From contig CAVUMM010000005.1 in assembly GCA_963742655.1 (NCBI GenBank), positions 62,001 to 126,000 of the forward strand: 64,000 nt of DNA, read 5' to 3'. The translations under genes and the position numbers were made by a program. The first letter of the stretch is position 1. Each line of letters begins with the position of its first letter. The DNA is from JAICLK01 sp963742655 (GTDB lineage Bacteria > Patescibacteriota > Saccharimonadia > Saccharimonadales > UBA4665). Under the pieces are notes generated by a model. That model was not told where the DNA came from. It did no database searches and saw nothing but the letters and a program-made list of their open reading frames with translations. Positions 45,274-54,141 of this stretch are shown here, piece after piece.

Positions 45274-48108
45274 TTAGCTGCAGCCGGTTGTTGCTCCGCA
45301 GGAGCTGCAAACATAACAGGAGCCGGCGCGTTGTGTATGATTGCCGCAGTTATAGCAGATAGGCGCTGTATCGTCGACGAAGGCGGCTGCTTTTGGGGTA
45401 ATTGAGGATTGCTTACTGTCAACTTTGTTGGCTGCCGCATTACTGCTATCGACCTTCTCCTGATCCACATTCAATTCTGCCTCGCCGCTGGCTTGGGCTG
45501 AAGTCGTATCTACTAAAAGAGTAGTTTGGAATTCGGGGGCATCGATATCATCAATCGACACAAGTCCGAGCTCCAGGCGATCGTCGAACGATAAGTAGTC
45601 GAGCGCGAGCCGGCGTACGATGTAATCCGTGATGGAGCTTGCCGTGCGAATGTCCTGATCGTCGGTAATACCGGCTGGCGCAAAACTGGTGCCGCGAAGT
45701 GTCTTAACGTAGCTCTTCAGTGGTACACCGTACTGTAGACCATGGCTCACTGATATAGCGAATGAATCCATGAGGCCGGAAAGCGTTGAGCCCTGCTTGG
45801 ATATGCTAACGAATAATTCGCCAGGCGTAGCATCGTCATACTCCCCGACTGTGAAGTAACCGTCCAGGTCGGCTAGCTCGAAGTGGTATGTTCGGCTATT
45901 GCGAACGCGTGGCAATTTGCGCCGAACGGCACCTTTTACGACAAATTTATTTTCGAACACTTCAGTGGCCACTGGGGCGGCTTCGGCTTTGGCCGGTTCA
46001 GTAGACGTCTCTTCGGTTTTGGCCGATTCTTTCTTGGCCATACTGAGCGGCTGGGCAACTTTGCAATTATCGCGATAAATCGCTACGGCCTTGAGCCCCA
46101 TTTTCCAAGCATCTATGTGAAGCTGCTCAACGTCTTCTACGGTAACGTTTTCGGGCATGTTGATAGTTTTGCTGATGGCGCCGGAAAGGAACGGTTGGAC
46201 AGCAGACATCATCTTCACGTGACCGAGGTAGTGGATGGCGTTGTCGCCCATCGAACAAGCAAAGACGGGCTCGTGTTCTTTCTTAAGATTTGGTGCGCCA
46301 ATTATTGTTTTTTCAACATCGATATATGCCACGATGTCGTCGATTTGCTTCTGTGAATAGCCTAAGGCTTTGAGTGCTCGTGGTACGGTCTGGTTGACGA
46401 TAATCATCGTTCCGCCACCAACCAACTTTTTCATTTTGACTAAACCGAGGTCCGGCTCGATGCCGGTAGTGTCACAATCCATCATGAGCCCGATTGTGCC
46501 AGTTGGAGCCAGCAAACTGGCTTGAGAATTGCGGACTCCATATAACTCTCCGAGTTCAACGGCCTCGTCCCATGCACCGGCTGCAGCACTGAGTAATTCT
46601 TCGGAAACCATTCCGGCATCAATATCAGAAACGGCGCGGCGATGCATTCGCAAAACATTGAGGGTGTTCTCGCGGTCATTGTGAAAACCGGCAAACGGAC
46701 CGACTTTTCGGGCGATTTTAGCACTCACCGCATAGGAGTGCCCGGTCATGAGAGCCGTAATGGCAGCCGCCTGTGCCCTGCCCTCATCGGAATCGTATGG
46801 CAAACCTTGTGCCATCAACAATGCACCGAGGTTGGCGTAACCAATGCCGAGTTCGCGGTACGCCCGGGCCGTCTTGGTAATTTTGTCAGTCGGATACGAT
46901 GAGTAGCCGACTAATATCTCTTGTGCAGTAAAAATTAGTTCAGCCGTGTGCTTGAAGGCCTCGATATCGAATGTGTTGTCATCCCGAAGATACTTCAGCA
47001 AGTTGATCGATGCCAAATTGCAGGCAGAATTATTGAGGTGCATGTATTCGCTGCACGGATTGCTGGCTTCAATGCGACCGGCGTTTGGCGTGGTGTGCCA
47101 GCGATTAACGGTCGTGTCGAACTGCATACCAGGGTCGGCGCATTCCCAAGCGGCTTCGGAAATCTGACGAAACAGTTCTCGGGCTTTCACGGTTTTAATC
47201 GTCTTGCCGCTGCTGACTTCTACCAAATCCCAGTCGTCATCGTTTTGGACGGCCTGCATGAAGTCGTCGGTCACGCGGACTGAATTGTTGGCATTTTGAT
47301 ACTGCACCGAAAAGATATCTTTGCCGTCGAGCGTCATGTCGAAGCCGGCTGATTCCAGCACACGCGCTTTGCGTTCTTCGATGGCTTTGCACCATATGAA
47401 ATCAAATACATCCGGGTGATCGGAATTCAGTATAACCATTTTGGCTGCACGGCGCGTCTTGCCGCCGCTCTTGATCGCGCCTGCGACCGAGTCGGCACCA
47501 CGCATGAAGCTAAGCGGCCCTGAGGCCTTTCCAGCGCTCTTGCCGAGTGGCTCTTTCGATGAGCGAATGTGGCTGACGTTCACGCCGGCGCCCGAACCGC
47601 CTTTGAATATCATGCCCTCTTCGGTGTACCAGTTTAGTATTGAGCGCATGTTGTCTTCGACGTCCAAAATGAAACAGGCACTTGCCTGCTGCGTTCGGTC
47701 GGCTGCCCCGATATTGAACCATACCGGCGAGTTAAAGGCTGCGCGCTGCGTAGCCAGCACGTACTTCAGCTCTTCCTGAAAGTCTTCGGCTTCGGTTTCA
47801 TTATCAAAGTAGCCTTCCTGCAGGCCGTGGCGTGCTATGGTCTCGGCGACGCGGTCGACAAGATGCCGCAGTGAGGTTTCGCGGCTAGAGGTACCGGGCG
47901 TACCGGTAAAGTATTTTTGGGCGACAATATTGATTGAATTCAGCGACCAATTTTCCGGGAATTCAACACCAAGCTGTTCAAAAACCGGTTTACCGGTCAT
48001 CGGATTCATAATGACCGAGTCACGTTTGACCCATTTTAGCTGGTCATATGCTTTGGTTTTGGGGCGAGTGAAAAACCGCTTGACCCCTAATGTTGTCGTT
48101 TGTGCCAT
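45274..48108 (-). CDS. nrdJ: Adenosylcobalamin-dependent (class II) ribonucleotide reductase
   Basis: This enzyme reduces ribonucleotides to deoxyribonucleotides for DNA synthesis, with coenzyme B12 as radical source. Visible features: SPVWFNIG and CFILDVEDN near the N-terminus, the N-x-C-x-E active-site segment NPCSEYMHLNNSACNLAS, PTGTIGLMMDCDTTG in the barrel, and a C-terminal cysteine cluster (CYNCGNH, CYVCSSCG, CS) that includes the re-reducing thiols. About 944 residues, normal for the NrdJ group. Start: ATG 48108, preceded by GAGGG 5 nt away, is better than the upstream GTG at 48141. No cobalamin riboswitch is recognisable upstream. nrdR lies just upstream in the same direction. Confidence 0.93.
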   Translation of the reverse strand: MAQTTTLGVKRFFTRPKTKAYDQLKWVKRDSVIMNPMTGKPVFEQLGVEFPENWSLNSINIVAQKYFTGTPGTSSRETSLRHLVDRVAETIARHGLQEGYFDNETEAEDFQEELKYVLATQRAAFNSPVWFNIGAADRTQQASACFILDVEDNMRSILNWYTEEGMIFKGGSGAGVNVSHIRSSKEPLGKSAGKASGPLSFMRGADSVAGAIKSGGKTRRAAKMVILNSDHPDVFDFIWCKAIEERKARVLESAGFDMTLDGKDIFSVQYQNANNSVRVTDDFMQAVQNDDDWDLVEVSSGKTIKTVKARELFRQISEAAWECADPGMQFDTTVNRWHTTPNAGRIEASNPCSEYMHLNNSACNLASINLLKYLRDDNTFDIEAFKHTAELIFTAQEILVGYSSYPTDKITKTARAYRELGIGYANLGALLMAQGLPYDSDEGRAQAAAITALMTGHSYAVSAKIARKVGPFAGFHNDRENTLNVLRMHRRAVSDIDAGMVSEELLSAAAGAWDEAVELGELYGVRNSQASLLAPTGTIGLMMDCDTTGIEPDLGLVKMKKLVGGGTMIIVNQTVPRALKALGYSQKQIDDIVAYIDVEKTIIGAPNLKKEHEPVFACSMGDNAIHYLGHVKMMSAVQPFLSGAISKTINMPENVTVEDVEQLHIDAWKMGLKAVAIYRDNCKVAQPLSMAKKESAKTEETSTEPAKAEAAPVATEVFENKFVVKGAVRRKLPRVRNSRTYHFELADLDGYFTVGEYDDATPGELFVSISKQGSTLSGLMDSFAISVSHGLQYGVPLKSYVKTLRGTSFAPAGITDDQDIRTASSITDYIVRRLALDYLSFDDRLELGLVSIDDIDAPEFQTTLLVDTTSAQASGEAELNVDQEKVDSSNAAANKVDSKQSSITPKAAAFVDDTAPICYNCGNHTQRAGSCYVCSSCGATTGCS

Positions 48109-48229
48109 AGTACCCTCACTTGTTACGGCTTTGGAGGCCACCGGCCCCTGTAGCTACTTATGTTTTTAGATTTGTTTGTTTAGAGTTCACGCTTTATAAC
48201 GTCTGCTCTCATTAGACGTCTGGAGTGGA

Positions 48230-48270
48230 GCTCCTCTTCGAGCTTTATCATTATATGAAGCCCGAGGAGC
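48230..48270 (-). other. Long hairpin between nrdR and nrdJ
   Basis: GCTCCTC (48270-48264 on the minus strand) pairs with GAGGAGC (48236-48230), and inside it GGGCTT pairs with AAGCTC around a 12-nt A/T-rich loop, giving ~13 bp with a small bulge. It has no trailing T-run, so it is not a plain terminator. It could be an attenuator or processing site between the two genes. Confidence 0.45.
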
Positions 48271-48282
48271 AGCTGTCAAAGT

Positions 48283-48759
48283 TTAGCCTTTGACCGACTC
48301 GATTGTCTTTCTTTGTTTAATGTGCGTCAGCTCTTTTTCGAATCCTGCGATATTTTTGAAGCGGCGATAGACGCTTGCAAAACGTACATATGCCACTTCG
48401 TTCAGGACTGCCAGCCGATCCATGACCATGTCGCCAATTTTGGTAGAAGCGACTTCCGATTCTCCGCAGCCATACAACTCGCGCTCTATATCTGACACGA
48501 GCCGTTCAAGCTGCAAGGCCGTGACGGGAGTTTTTTCACTCGCCCTCAGCAAACCGGACATGAGTTTGTCGCGATTAAAAAGTTCACGGACTCCGCTATT
48601 TTTAACGATGACAAGTTGCGGCCGCTCGAGTCGCTCGTAAGTCGTGAACCGCTCACCGCAGGCTGTGCACATGCGACGCCGGCGGATCGCCTCGCCATCC
48701 GCTACATCTCTCGATTCGATGACCTTGGTGTCATCATAGTGACACGCCTTACATTTCAC
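48283..48759 (-). CDS. nrdR: Transcriptional repressor NrdR
   Basis: This 158-residue zinc-ribbon/ATP-cone regulator represses ribonucleotide reductase genes when dATP is high. The N-terminal zinc ribbon is CKACHYDDTKVIESR...CTACGERFTTYE (two CxxC pairs). The ATP-cone follows, starting LVIVKNSGVRELFNRDKL and containing GLLRASEKTPV. The length matches the family. It lies directly upstream of nrdJ on the same strand, which fits its regulatory target. I did not find a confident pair of NrdR boxes in the intervening 174 bp. Confidence 0.95.
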   Translation of the reverse strand: MKCKACHYDDTKVIESRDVADGEAIRRRRMCTACGERFTTYERLERPQLVIVKNSGVRELFNRDKLMSGLLRASEKTPVTALQLERLVSDIERELYGCGESEVASTKIGDMVMDRLAVLNEVAYVRFASVYRRFKNIAGFEKELTHIKQRKTIESVKG

Positions 48760-48901
48760 GTTTGCATTCCTCCTTTGTTCAGCTGTAAGGTACTATCGCT
48801 GATAGGGATTTACCCACATATAGCGTTCGCTTTCTGATAATAGCTCCACTGCTAGTGCTTTTGCAAATAATTATCGGTGTATTATTTAGTACGAAAAATG
48901 C

Positions 48902-50254
48902 CTATTTATCGCTGTTAGCTTCTTCTTGTTCATCTTTATGGCGCCTGAGCCTGCGCAAGAACGAGGGTTTATCAAGCGTGTCTTCTTCCGTGCTGCCAAC
49001 CACAAAACTTTCATCACTTTTTGATTCACGCTGGTCGTGGTCTGACGATTTGTCGTCTTTGTCATTTGCCGAATCATCGCCGATGGTACCATGGGCATTA
49101 TCATTAGCCGCCCAAATGTTGGTCGTCGGAGTTGCTTGTGACTGAAATTCGGTGACTGCTTCGGAATCCTCACTATCCAAGTTCATGTCAATATCTGATA
49201 TCACCCCATCATCCTGAGCATTGATAGCCGAACGACCGGGTGCAGCTTGCTCTTCTAAAGCCCCCTCTAACCCGATGTTCTGTGCACGTTTTGCAAAATA
49301 TGCGGCATCAAAACCGGTGGCCACGACGGTAATTATTATTTCGCCCTCAATATCCGGATCAACGGTAGCGCCAAAAATGATATTGGCTTCCGGATCGGCC
49401 GCGCTGGTGATGGCTTCGGCGGCAGTATTTATTTCGTGCATTGACAGATCGTTGCCACCGATAACGTTTAACAATATGCCTCTGGCACCATCGATTGACA
49501 CTTCAAGAAGTGGTGATTCGACGGCTTGTTGTGCGGCCTGAACCGCACGATTTTCACCGCTGGCACGACCAATACCCATAAGCGCCGAGCCGGCACTGCT
49601 CATGACGGTTTTGACATCCGCAAAGTCAAGATTAATTAATCCGGGTACCGTGATAAGATCTGATATTCCTTGTACGCCTTGGCGTAATACATCATCGGCA
49701 ACTTTGAACGCCTCGAGCAAGGGCGTCTGTCGATCGATTGTTAATAACAATTTGTCGTTCGGAATAATAATGAGCGTATCGACAGCTTTGCGCAGGTTCT
49801 CGATAGCAATCTCGGCGTTTTTGCGACGTTTTTCACCCTCAAAGGCAAACGGCTTGGTGGCAAAGCCAACCACCAAAATATCCATCTCTTTCGCGGCGCG
49901 TGCGACTATTGGCCCGGCACCGCTGCCGGTGCCGCCGCCGGCACCGATCGTAATAAACACCATATCGGAATCTTGCAGAACTTTTTTTATGTCATCGATT
50001 GATTCTTCTGCCGCCCGCTGTCCGACTAACGGATCAGCACCACCGCCAAGCCCCCGTGTGGTTTCCTTGCCGATGTGTATCTTCGTTTGGGCCTTCGAGT
50101 GATACAGGGCCTGGGCGTCGGTATTGATGGCTATAAACTCAACACCGTCAACGCCGGCATCAATCATGCGATTGATAGCTGCGCCTCCAGCGCCCCCGAC
50201 ACCTACGACTTTAATTTTTGCAAACGTTTCTATGGCTGGTTCAACTTGCGGCAT
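48902..50254 (-). CDS. ftsZ: Cell division protein FtsZ
   Basis: This tubulin-like GTPase forms the division ring. The N-terminal GTP-binding segment VGVGGAGGAAINRMI and the tubulin signature GGGTGSGAGP (about residues 106-115) are both intact, followed by the T7 region and the C-terminal domain. After ~330 residues there is an acidic, Asp/Ser-rich linker (about 345-430) and a C-terminal peptide DKPSFLRRLRRHKDE, which in other bacteria binds FtsA. This matches ftsA lying just upstream. Stop codon is TAG. 450 residues, long because of the linker. GGGAG lies ~11 nt before the ATG. Confidence 0.96.
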   Translation of the reverse strand: MPQVEPAIETFAKIKVVGVGGAGGAAINRMIDAGVDGVEFIAINTDAQALYHSKAQTKIHIGKETTRGLGGGADPLVGQRAAEESIDDIKKVLQDSDMVFITIGAGGGTGSGAGPIVARAAKEMDILVVGFATKPFAFEGEKRRKNAEIAIENLRKAVDTLIIIPNDKLLLTIDRQTPLLEAFKVADDVLRQGVQGISDLITVPGLINLDFADVKTVMSSAGSALMGIGRASGENRAVQAAQQAVESPLLEVSIDGARGILLNVIGGNDLSMHEINTAAEAITSAADPEANIIFGATVDPDIEGEIIITVVATGFDAAYFAKRAQNIGLEGALEEQAAPGRSAINAQDDGVISDIDMNLDSEDSEAVTEFQSQATPTTNIWAANDNAHGTIGDDSANDKDDKSSDHDQRESKSDESFVVGSTEEDTLDKPSFLRRLRRHKDEQEEANSDK

Positions 50255-50293
50255 TACTAATTACTCCCGTCAATCAGTTGCTTTACAGACTCA

Positions 50294-50322
50294 AGTATAG
50301 CTTGTGTGGCGTATCGGTTCAA
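50294..50322 (-). promoter_or_regulatory. ftsZ promoter
   Basis: On the minus strand TTGAAC (50322-50317), a 17-bp spacer and TATACT (50299-50294) lie ~40 nt upstream of the ftsZ ATG, giving ftsZ its own promoter in addition to read-through from ftsA. Confidence 0.65.
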
Positions 50323-50383
50323 TAAATTATCCAGACTTTTATTTCGACCTGCTTTGCACGCAGTTTATGTATGCAGGCAAATG

Positions 50384-51622
50384 CTAACGCCGCTTAAAGT
50401 AGCCAAGAAAGTTATCCAACACGCCAGACACGTTTACGCCCGATCCTTGCCGCTGCCCTGAAGCGGCCTGCAGCTCGGGCAACAAGAGCATGTCAAGCAG
50501 CATTAACCCTAACGCGTTAAAGTACGCCGGGTCATCCACGGTATCGACAAGACCCGTCAACGGCTGTATTTTGCCAATGCGTGCGGCGATTTGGAGATGT
50601 TCCCGGGTAAAATCGGCTATGCCCGGTAACTTGGCGGTGCCACCGCTTAAAACTGCGCCGCCTGGTAGTTTGCGCGAACGCTGAATTTTTTTGAGCTCCC
50701 TGTCTACATATTCTAATAATTCTTCAACCCTCGCTTCCGAAATCATGGTAATGTCAGAATTCTTGAAGCTGTGGTCCGTATCACTGGCCTTAATTGTTAC
50801 CGTTGTTTTTTTATTACCGCCGGCAAGGCTGGCATGTTCGACTTTGACCCTTTCGGCAATATCAAGATCAGTCTTCAAACCTATCGCCAGATCATTCGTA
50901 ATATGCATACCGCCGATTGGCAGAACAGCGACATGCTGTACTTCACCGTCTTCAATCACGACAATATTAGTCGTACCTGCACCGATATCTATCAATATCG
51001 TTCCCGCTTCTCTTTGCTGCCGTGTCAGCACCGCTTCGGCAGCCGCCAAACTAGAAACCGTGTAACGCGTCGGCTGTATTTGAGCTCTTTCGAGTGCGAT
51101 ACTCAGGTTGCGTAAATTCGGAGTCGCTGCCGTCACGATGTGCGTGTCGACTTCCAGGCGAACACCGTGCATGCCGACAGGATCCTTGATATTCGATTGC
51201 CCATCCAAGCTATAATTTTTGGCAAATACCTGGATGATTTCACGATTGGGCGGCAGCTGGACTACCGATGCCGCTTCTTCTACGCGCAGTCGATCGTCGG
51301 CTGTGATTTCGCGGTTCGCGGTACTGATGGCAATCACACCTTTTGAGTTAATGCCGCTGACGTGGGCACCATTAATATTGACGGTCCCTCGGTCGATGTG
51401 GACGCCAGATACTCGTTCGGCCTCGGTTATTGCCTGGATGACAGATTCCGTGACGTCATCGGTGTGTACGACCACACCTTTGCGCATGCCGAGATTTGGT
51501 GAAGTTCCGTGGCCAATTATTGATGGCTTGGCATCACCCGGCCTCTGCATACCTACGACACAGCGCACTGCACTAGTACCAATATCTAAACCGACGAAGT
51601 GCGTTGAAGCAGAATCGCGCAT
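50384..51622 (-). CDS. ftsA: Cell division protein FtsA
   Basis: This actin-like ATPase tethers FtsZ to the membrane. The phosphate-1 motif is FVGLDIGTSAVRCVVG and the later motif is GTILIDIGAGTTNIVVIEDG; the adenosine motif is PGGAVLSGGTAKLPGI. The C-terminal end has LDNFLGYFKRR, a short amphipathic basic helix suited to membrane binding. Start: the -10 box TATACT (51634-51629) ends 6 nt before ATG 51622, with TTGCTC 18 bp upstream, so the transcript probably begins at or next to the ATG; the TTG 12 codons upstream is rejected. 412 residues, normal. ftsZ follows 129 bp downstream. Confidence 0.93.
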   Translation of the reverse strand: MRDSASTHFVGLDIGTSAVRCVVGMQRPGDAKPSIIGHGTSPNLGMRKGVVVHTDDVTESVIQAITEAERVSGVHIDRGTVNINGAHVSGINSKGVIAISTANREITADDRLRVEEAASVVQLPPNREIIQVFAKNYSLDGQSNIKDPVGMHGVRLEVDTHIVTAATPNLRNLSIALERAQIQPTRYTVSSLAAAEAVLTRQQREAGTILIDIGAGTTNIVVIEDGEVQHVAVLPIGGMHITNDLAIGLKTDLDIAERVKVEHASLAGGNKKTTVTIKASDTDHSFKNSDITMISEARVEELLEYVDRELKKIQRSRKLPGGAVLSGGTAKLPGIADFTREHLQIAARIGKIQPLTGLVDTVDDPAYFNALGLMLLDMLLLPELQAASGQRQGSGVNVSGVLDNFLGYFKRR

Positions 51623-51628
51623 GCTGGC

Positions 51629-51658
51629 AGTATAGCGCTTATTCTTCACTTTGAGCAA
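51629..51658 (-). promoter_or_regulatory. ftsA promoter (leaderless)
   Basis: TTGCTC (51658-51653), 18 bp and TATACT (51634-51629) on the minus strand; the expected start point coincides with the ftsA start codon. Confidence 0.65.
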
Positions 51659-51699
51659 GTTTATGCTAGAGCCTGGGCCAAAAAGTAGTACAGGCTGAA

Positions 51700-52455
51700 C
51701 TACAGAATTGTCATAATCTCGGCGCCATCCTCGGTAACGGCCACCGTGTGTTCAAAATGAGCCGACCTTGAACCGTCCCAAGTCAAAACAGTCCAGCCGT
51801 CGTTACCAATATATACTCGTTCAGTACCGAGCGTCGCCATCGGCTCAATTGCAATGGTCATGCCTTTCAATAGTTCCGGTCCGCTGCCGGCCCGGCCATA
51901 GTTTGGCACATTTGGGTCTTCGTGTACATGATCGCCAACGCCGTGGCCGACTAAATCGCGTACGATGCCATATTTGTGGCGGTTAAGCTCGGCTTCGATT
52001 GATGCGCCGATATCACCGGTATGAACACTGTCATGAACGGCATCAATGCCAACGTATAGCGCTTTTTCGGTATCCCTTAAAAGTGCCGTGTCTTTCGCCG
52101 ATTTTGGCTTGCCCGCAATTACGGAAGTGGCCGCATCAGTAACCATATTTTTATATGTCACACAAAAATCTAAACTTACTATATCTCCGTCTTGAATAAT
52201 CTTATGCTCGGATGGGATACCGTGCACGACTTCATTATTGATTGAGGCGCAAATTACATCAGGAAATCCTTGGTACCCTAGAATCGATGGCATGCCGCCG
52301 AGTTTGCCCAGTTCACTTTTGGCCAGGACCGATAAATCCTTGGTGCTCATACCTGGCACCAGTTGTTTTTTCAATAAGTCTAATACTGTCGCCAGCATGC
52401 GCCCGCCCTCACGCATCGCCTCCAGTTCTGAAACTGTCTTGACGCGGGTAAACAT
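51700..52455 (-). CDS. map: Methionine aminopeptidase, type I
   Basis: This enzyme removes the initiator methionine from nascent proteins after deformylation. The five metal ligands of the pita-bread fold are recognisable: D in SLDFCV, D in VTDAAT, H in LVGHGVGDHVHEDP, E in AIEPMA and E in AHFEHTVAV. 251 residues, the bacterial type I length with no N-terminal extension. It is the last gene of a tight operon rpsU-yqeY-adk-map (spacers of 2, 4 and 7 nt). FPDVICASINNEVVHGIP carries the conserved substrate-pocket histidine. Confidence 0.95.
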   Translation of the reverse strand: MFTRVKTVSELEAMREGGRMLATVLDLLKKQLVPGMSTKDLSVLAKSELGKLGGMPSILGYQGFPDVICASINNEVVHGIPSEHKIIQDGDIVSLDFCVTYKNMVTDAATSVIAGKPKSAKDTALLRDTEKALYVGIDAVHDSVHTGDIGASIEAELNRHKYGIVRDLVGHGVGDHVHEDPNVPNYGRAGSGPELLKGMTIAIEPMATLGTERVYIGNDGWTVLTWDGSRSAHFEHTVAVTEDGAEIMTIL

Positions 52456-52462
52456 GCCGGGT

Positions 52463-53005
52463 TCAGTTATCCCCGTCGTCGACGTACTTCACTATTTGGT
52501 CGTGAACGACTCGCGGTGACTGCGCCGCGTCGATGTCATATACATGAATGCCTTCTCTTCTGAAATGATCGATTATCGGCAATGTGACGGTTCTATATTC
52601 ATTAAACCGTTTAGTTATCGCTTCCTCAGTGTCGTCAATACGCCCGCGCTCCATCAGGCGCTCCTTGACAATTTTTTCTGAAGCTTTAAGATGGATGACT
52701 GCGGAAAGTTTAAAGCGACCCAGTTCGGCTTGTTTTAACAACCAGTCTGCCTGGGTGACGGTTCGCGGAAAACCATCAAGCACAAAATGGCGCGTGGTAT
52801 CGATAAGCTCCAGAACCTTATCTAACACTTGGATTACTTCATCATCACTGAGCAGTTTGCCCTGCAACATTTCCTGTCGACGCTTACCCGTAACCAGGAC
52901 GCGCAATATTTCGCCAGTCGATATCCAGGCGTAACCATGCTCATCGGCCAACAATTTGCCTTGCATGCTTTTGCCGGCACCCGCGACACCCATCAAGATG
53001 ATCAC
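52463..53005 (-). CDS. adk: Adenylate kinase (short, LID-less form)
   Basis: This kinase interconverts ATP plus AMP and two ADP. The P-loop is GVAGAGKS, ISTGEILR is the AMP-binding segment, and FVLDGFPRT the conserved catalytic loop. In place of the usual zinc-binding or long LID it has only ERGRIDDTEEAITKRFNEY, so it is the short ~180-residue type. Because of the short LID, a related nucleoside monophosphate kinase cannot be excluded, but operon position next to map matches adk in many bacteria. Confidence 0.9.
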   Translation of the reverse strand: MIILMGVAGAGKSMQGKLLADEHGYAWISTGEILRVLVTGKRRQEMLQGKLLSDDEVIQVLDKVLELIDTTRHFVLDGFPRTVTQADWLLKQAELGRFKLSAVIHLKASEKIVKERLMERGRIDDTEEAITKRFNEYRTVTLPIIDHFRREGIHVYDIDAAQSPRVVHDQIVKYVDDGDN

Positions 53006-53009
53006 TGTA

Positions 53010-53462
53010 TTACATCCTTTCCTTTACCAGATTTGCAATCATCGCGCCATTAGCAGTCGCACCGGCCCGCTGCTTTACTTCACCAATAATACGGCCCATT
53101 GTCGCTGATGTCACTGGCCCTAACTCGGCGACAACCTGGTCTACAAGAACCACGATTTCTTGCTCCGATAAGGCTTTTGGCAAATATTTTTCTATTATTT
53201 CTTTTTCTTCAAGTTCGGCATCTGCTCGGGATTGTTCGCCGGCACGCAGGTATGCGTCCGCGCTTTCTTGTCTCTTTTTGGCTTCTTTTGCAGCGACCTG
53301 CAGAACGGCCTCATCGTCCAAACCGCCACCAACGCCTTTTACGCCCTTGGCGACTTCTGCATAAATAATGGCGCTCTTAACGGATCGAAGCACACTCAGT
53401 TGTGTCGCATCGCCTGCACGCATGGCAGTTTTGAGATCCTGCTCTATGCGTTCTTTTAGCAT
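53010..53462 (-). CDS. GatB/YqeY domain protein
   Basis: This 150-residue protein is of the YqeY family (MLKERIEQDLKTAMRAGD; LSVLRSVKSAIIYAE; IIEKYLPKALSEQEI; MGRIIGEVKQRAG). The fold is a helical bundle plus a small domain related to the tail of GatB, thought to interact with tRNA, but the cellular role is not well established. It lies directly downstream of rpsU, a pairing seen in many bacteria, with only 2 nt between them, so the two are probably translationally linked. Confidence 0.92.
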   Translation of the reverse strand: MLKERIEQDLKTAMRAGDATQLSVLRSVKSAIIYAEVAKGVKGVGGGLDDEAVLQVAAKEAKKRQESADAYLRAGEQSRADAELEEKEIIEKYLPKALSEQEIVVLVDQVVAELGPVTSATMGRIIGEVKQRAGATANGAMIANLVKERM

Positions 53463-53464
53463 CG

Positions 53465-53680
53465 CTAGCGCAAGCCCAGTTTAATTTTCTTAAGCTTGGC
53501 AGCTTTGCGCTCTTGGCGAATAATTGCCTTGAGACGACGTTCGCGCTTAGTTAACGGTTTATCAAAATACTGGGCCTGTTTAACGGCTGTGATAACGCCG
53601 GATTGTTGCACTTTACGATTAAACCGACGCAATAAATTGTCTAGCGATTCTTTCGAATCTTTCTTTGTCACACTTATCAT
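53465..53680 (-). CDS. rpsU: 30S ribosomal protein S21
   Basis: This small basic ribosomal protein has the S21 pattern SLDNLLRRFNRKVQQSGVI followed by KRERRLKAIIRQERKAA, and contacts the 16S rRNA near the anti-Shine-Dalgarno region. Start: ATG 53680 lies 8 nt behind a -10 box TACAAT, so it is probably leaderless; the TTG three codons further upstream falls in the -10 spacing and is rejected. 71 residues. It heads the rpsU-yqeY-adk-map operon. Confidence 0.93.
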   Translation of the reverse strand: MISVTKKDSKESLDNLLRRFNRKVQQSGVITAVKQAQYFDKPLTKRERRLKAIIRQERKAAKLKKIKLGLR

Positions 53681-53688
53681 CGCTGCCA

Positions 53689-53717
53689 ATTGTATGGTAA
53701 AAGGTATAAATTTGCAA
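53689..53717 (-). promoter_or_regulatory. Promoter of the rpsU-yqeY-adk-map operon
   Basis: TTGCAA (53717-53712), a 17-bp spacer and TACAAT (53694-53689) on the minus strand, 8 nt before the rpsU ATG. Confidence 0.65.
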
Positions 53718-53743
53718 GTGTTTCTACGCTGTTAGAAATCCGA

Positions 53744-54034
53744 TTAAAGCTTAACGCTTTTTTTCTGGGTAGTGCGCTGGGATTTCAGCACGATACTTTG
53801 AAGCTCTTTAAAAATCGCAAACTGTTTGTTGGTGTGGTAAATTTTGGTATTACCCTGCTTTTCGGAAATTAAAAAACCAACTTTTTCGAGCCGTTTAAGT
53901 TCGCGCTGGATGTTGCCGGCATCTTCTTTAATCAGCTTAGCGAGCCCGCGTACGTGGGTTTTAAAATCGGGATATTTAGCATATATAACGATGATTTTGC
54001 GTCTAACTCGAGATGTGATGAAAACGTCTAGCAT
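53744..54034 (-). CDS. Winged helix-turn-helix DNA-binding protein
   Basis: This 96-residue protein has an ArsR/MarR-like winged HTH: FKTHVRGLAKLIKEDAGNIQRELKRLEKVGFL as helix-turn-helix and LISEKQGNTKIYHTNKQF as the wing. No cysteine or histidine metal site is present. It is divergently oriented from priA across ~107 bp, so the two may share a regulatory region; control of priA or of itself is inferred. GGTAGGA before the ATG and a TATAAT further upstream provide start signals. Confidence 0.8.
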   Translation of the reverse strand: MLDVFITSRVRRKIIVIYAKYPDFKTHVRGLAKLIKEDAGNIQRELKRLEKVGFLISEKQGNTKIYHTNKQFAIFKELQSIVLKSQRTTQKKSVKL

Positions 54035-54141
54035 GATTCCTACCTATTGTCTTTGAAACAACGTTAATTATAATCTCTGTTCGGCTGTTTTTCAAATTTT
54101 TTCCGAAACATCGCTCATACAAATATAATATATACCATACC

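Noticed and set aside
45274..48282. Cobalamin riboswitch ahead of the B12-dependent reductase
   Set aside because: The 174 bp between nrdR and nrdJ have a hairpin but no recognisable B12-box or the needed length.
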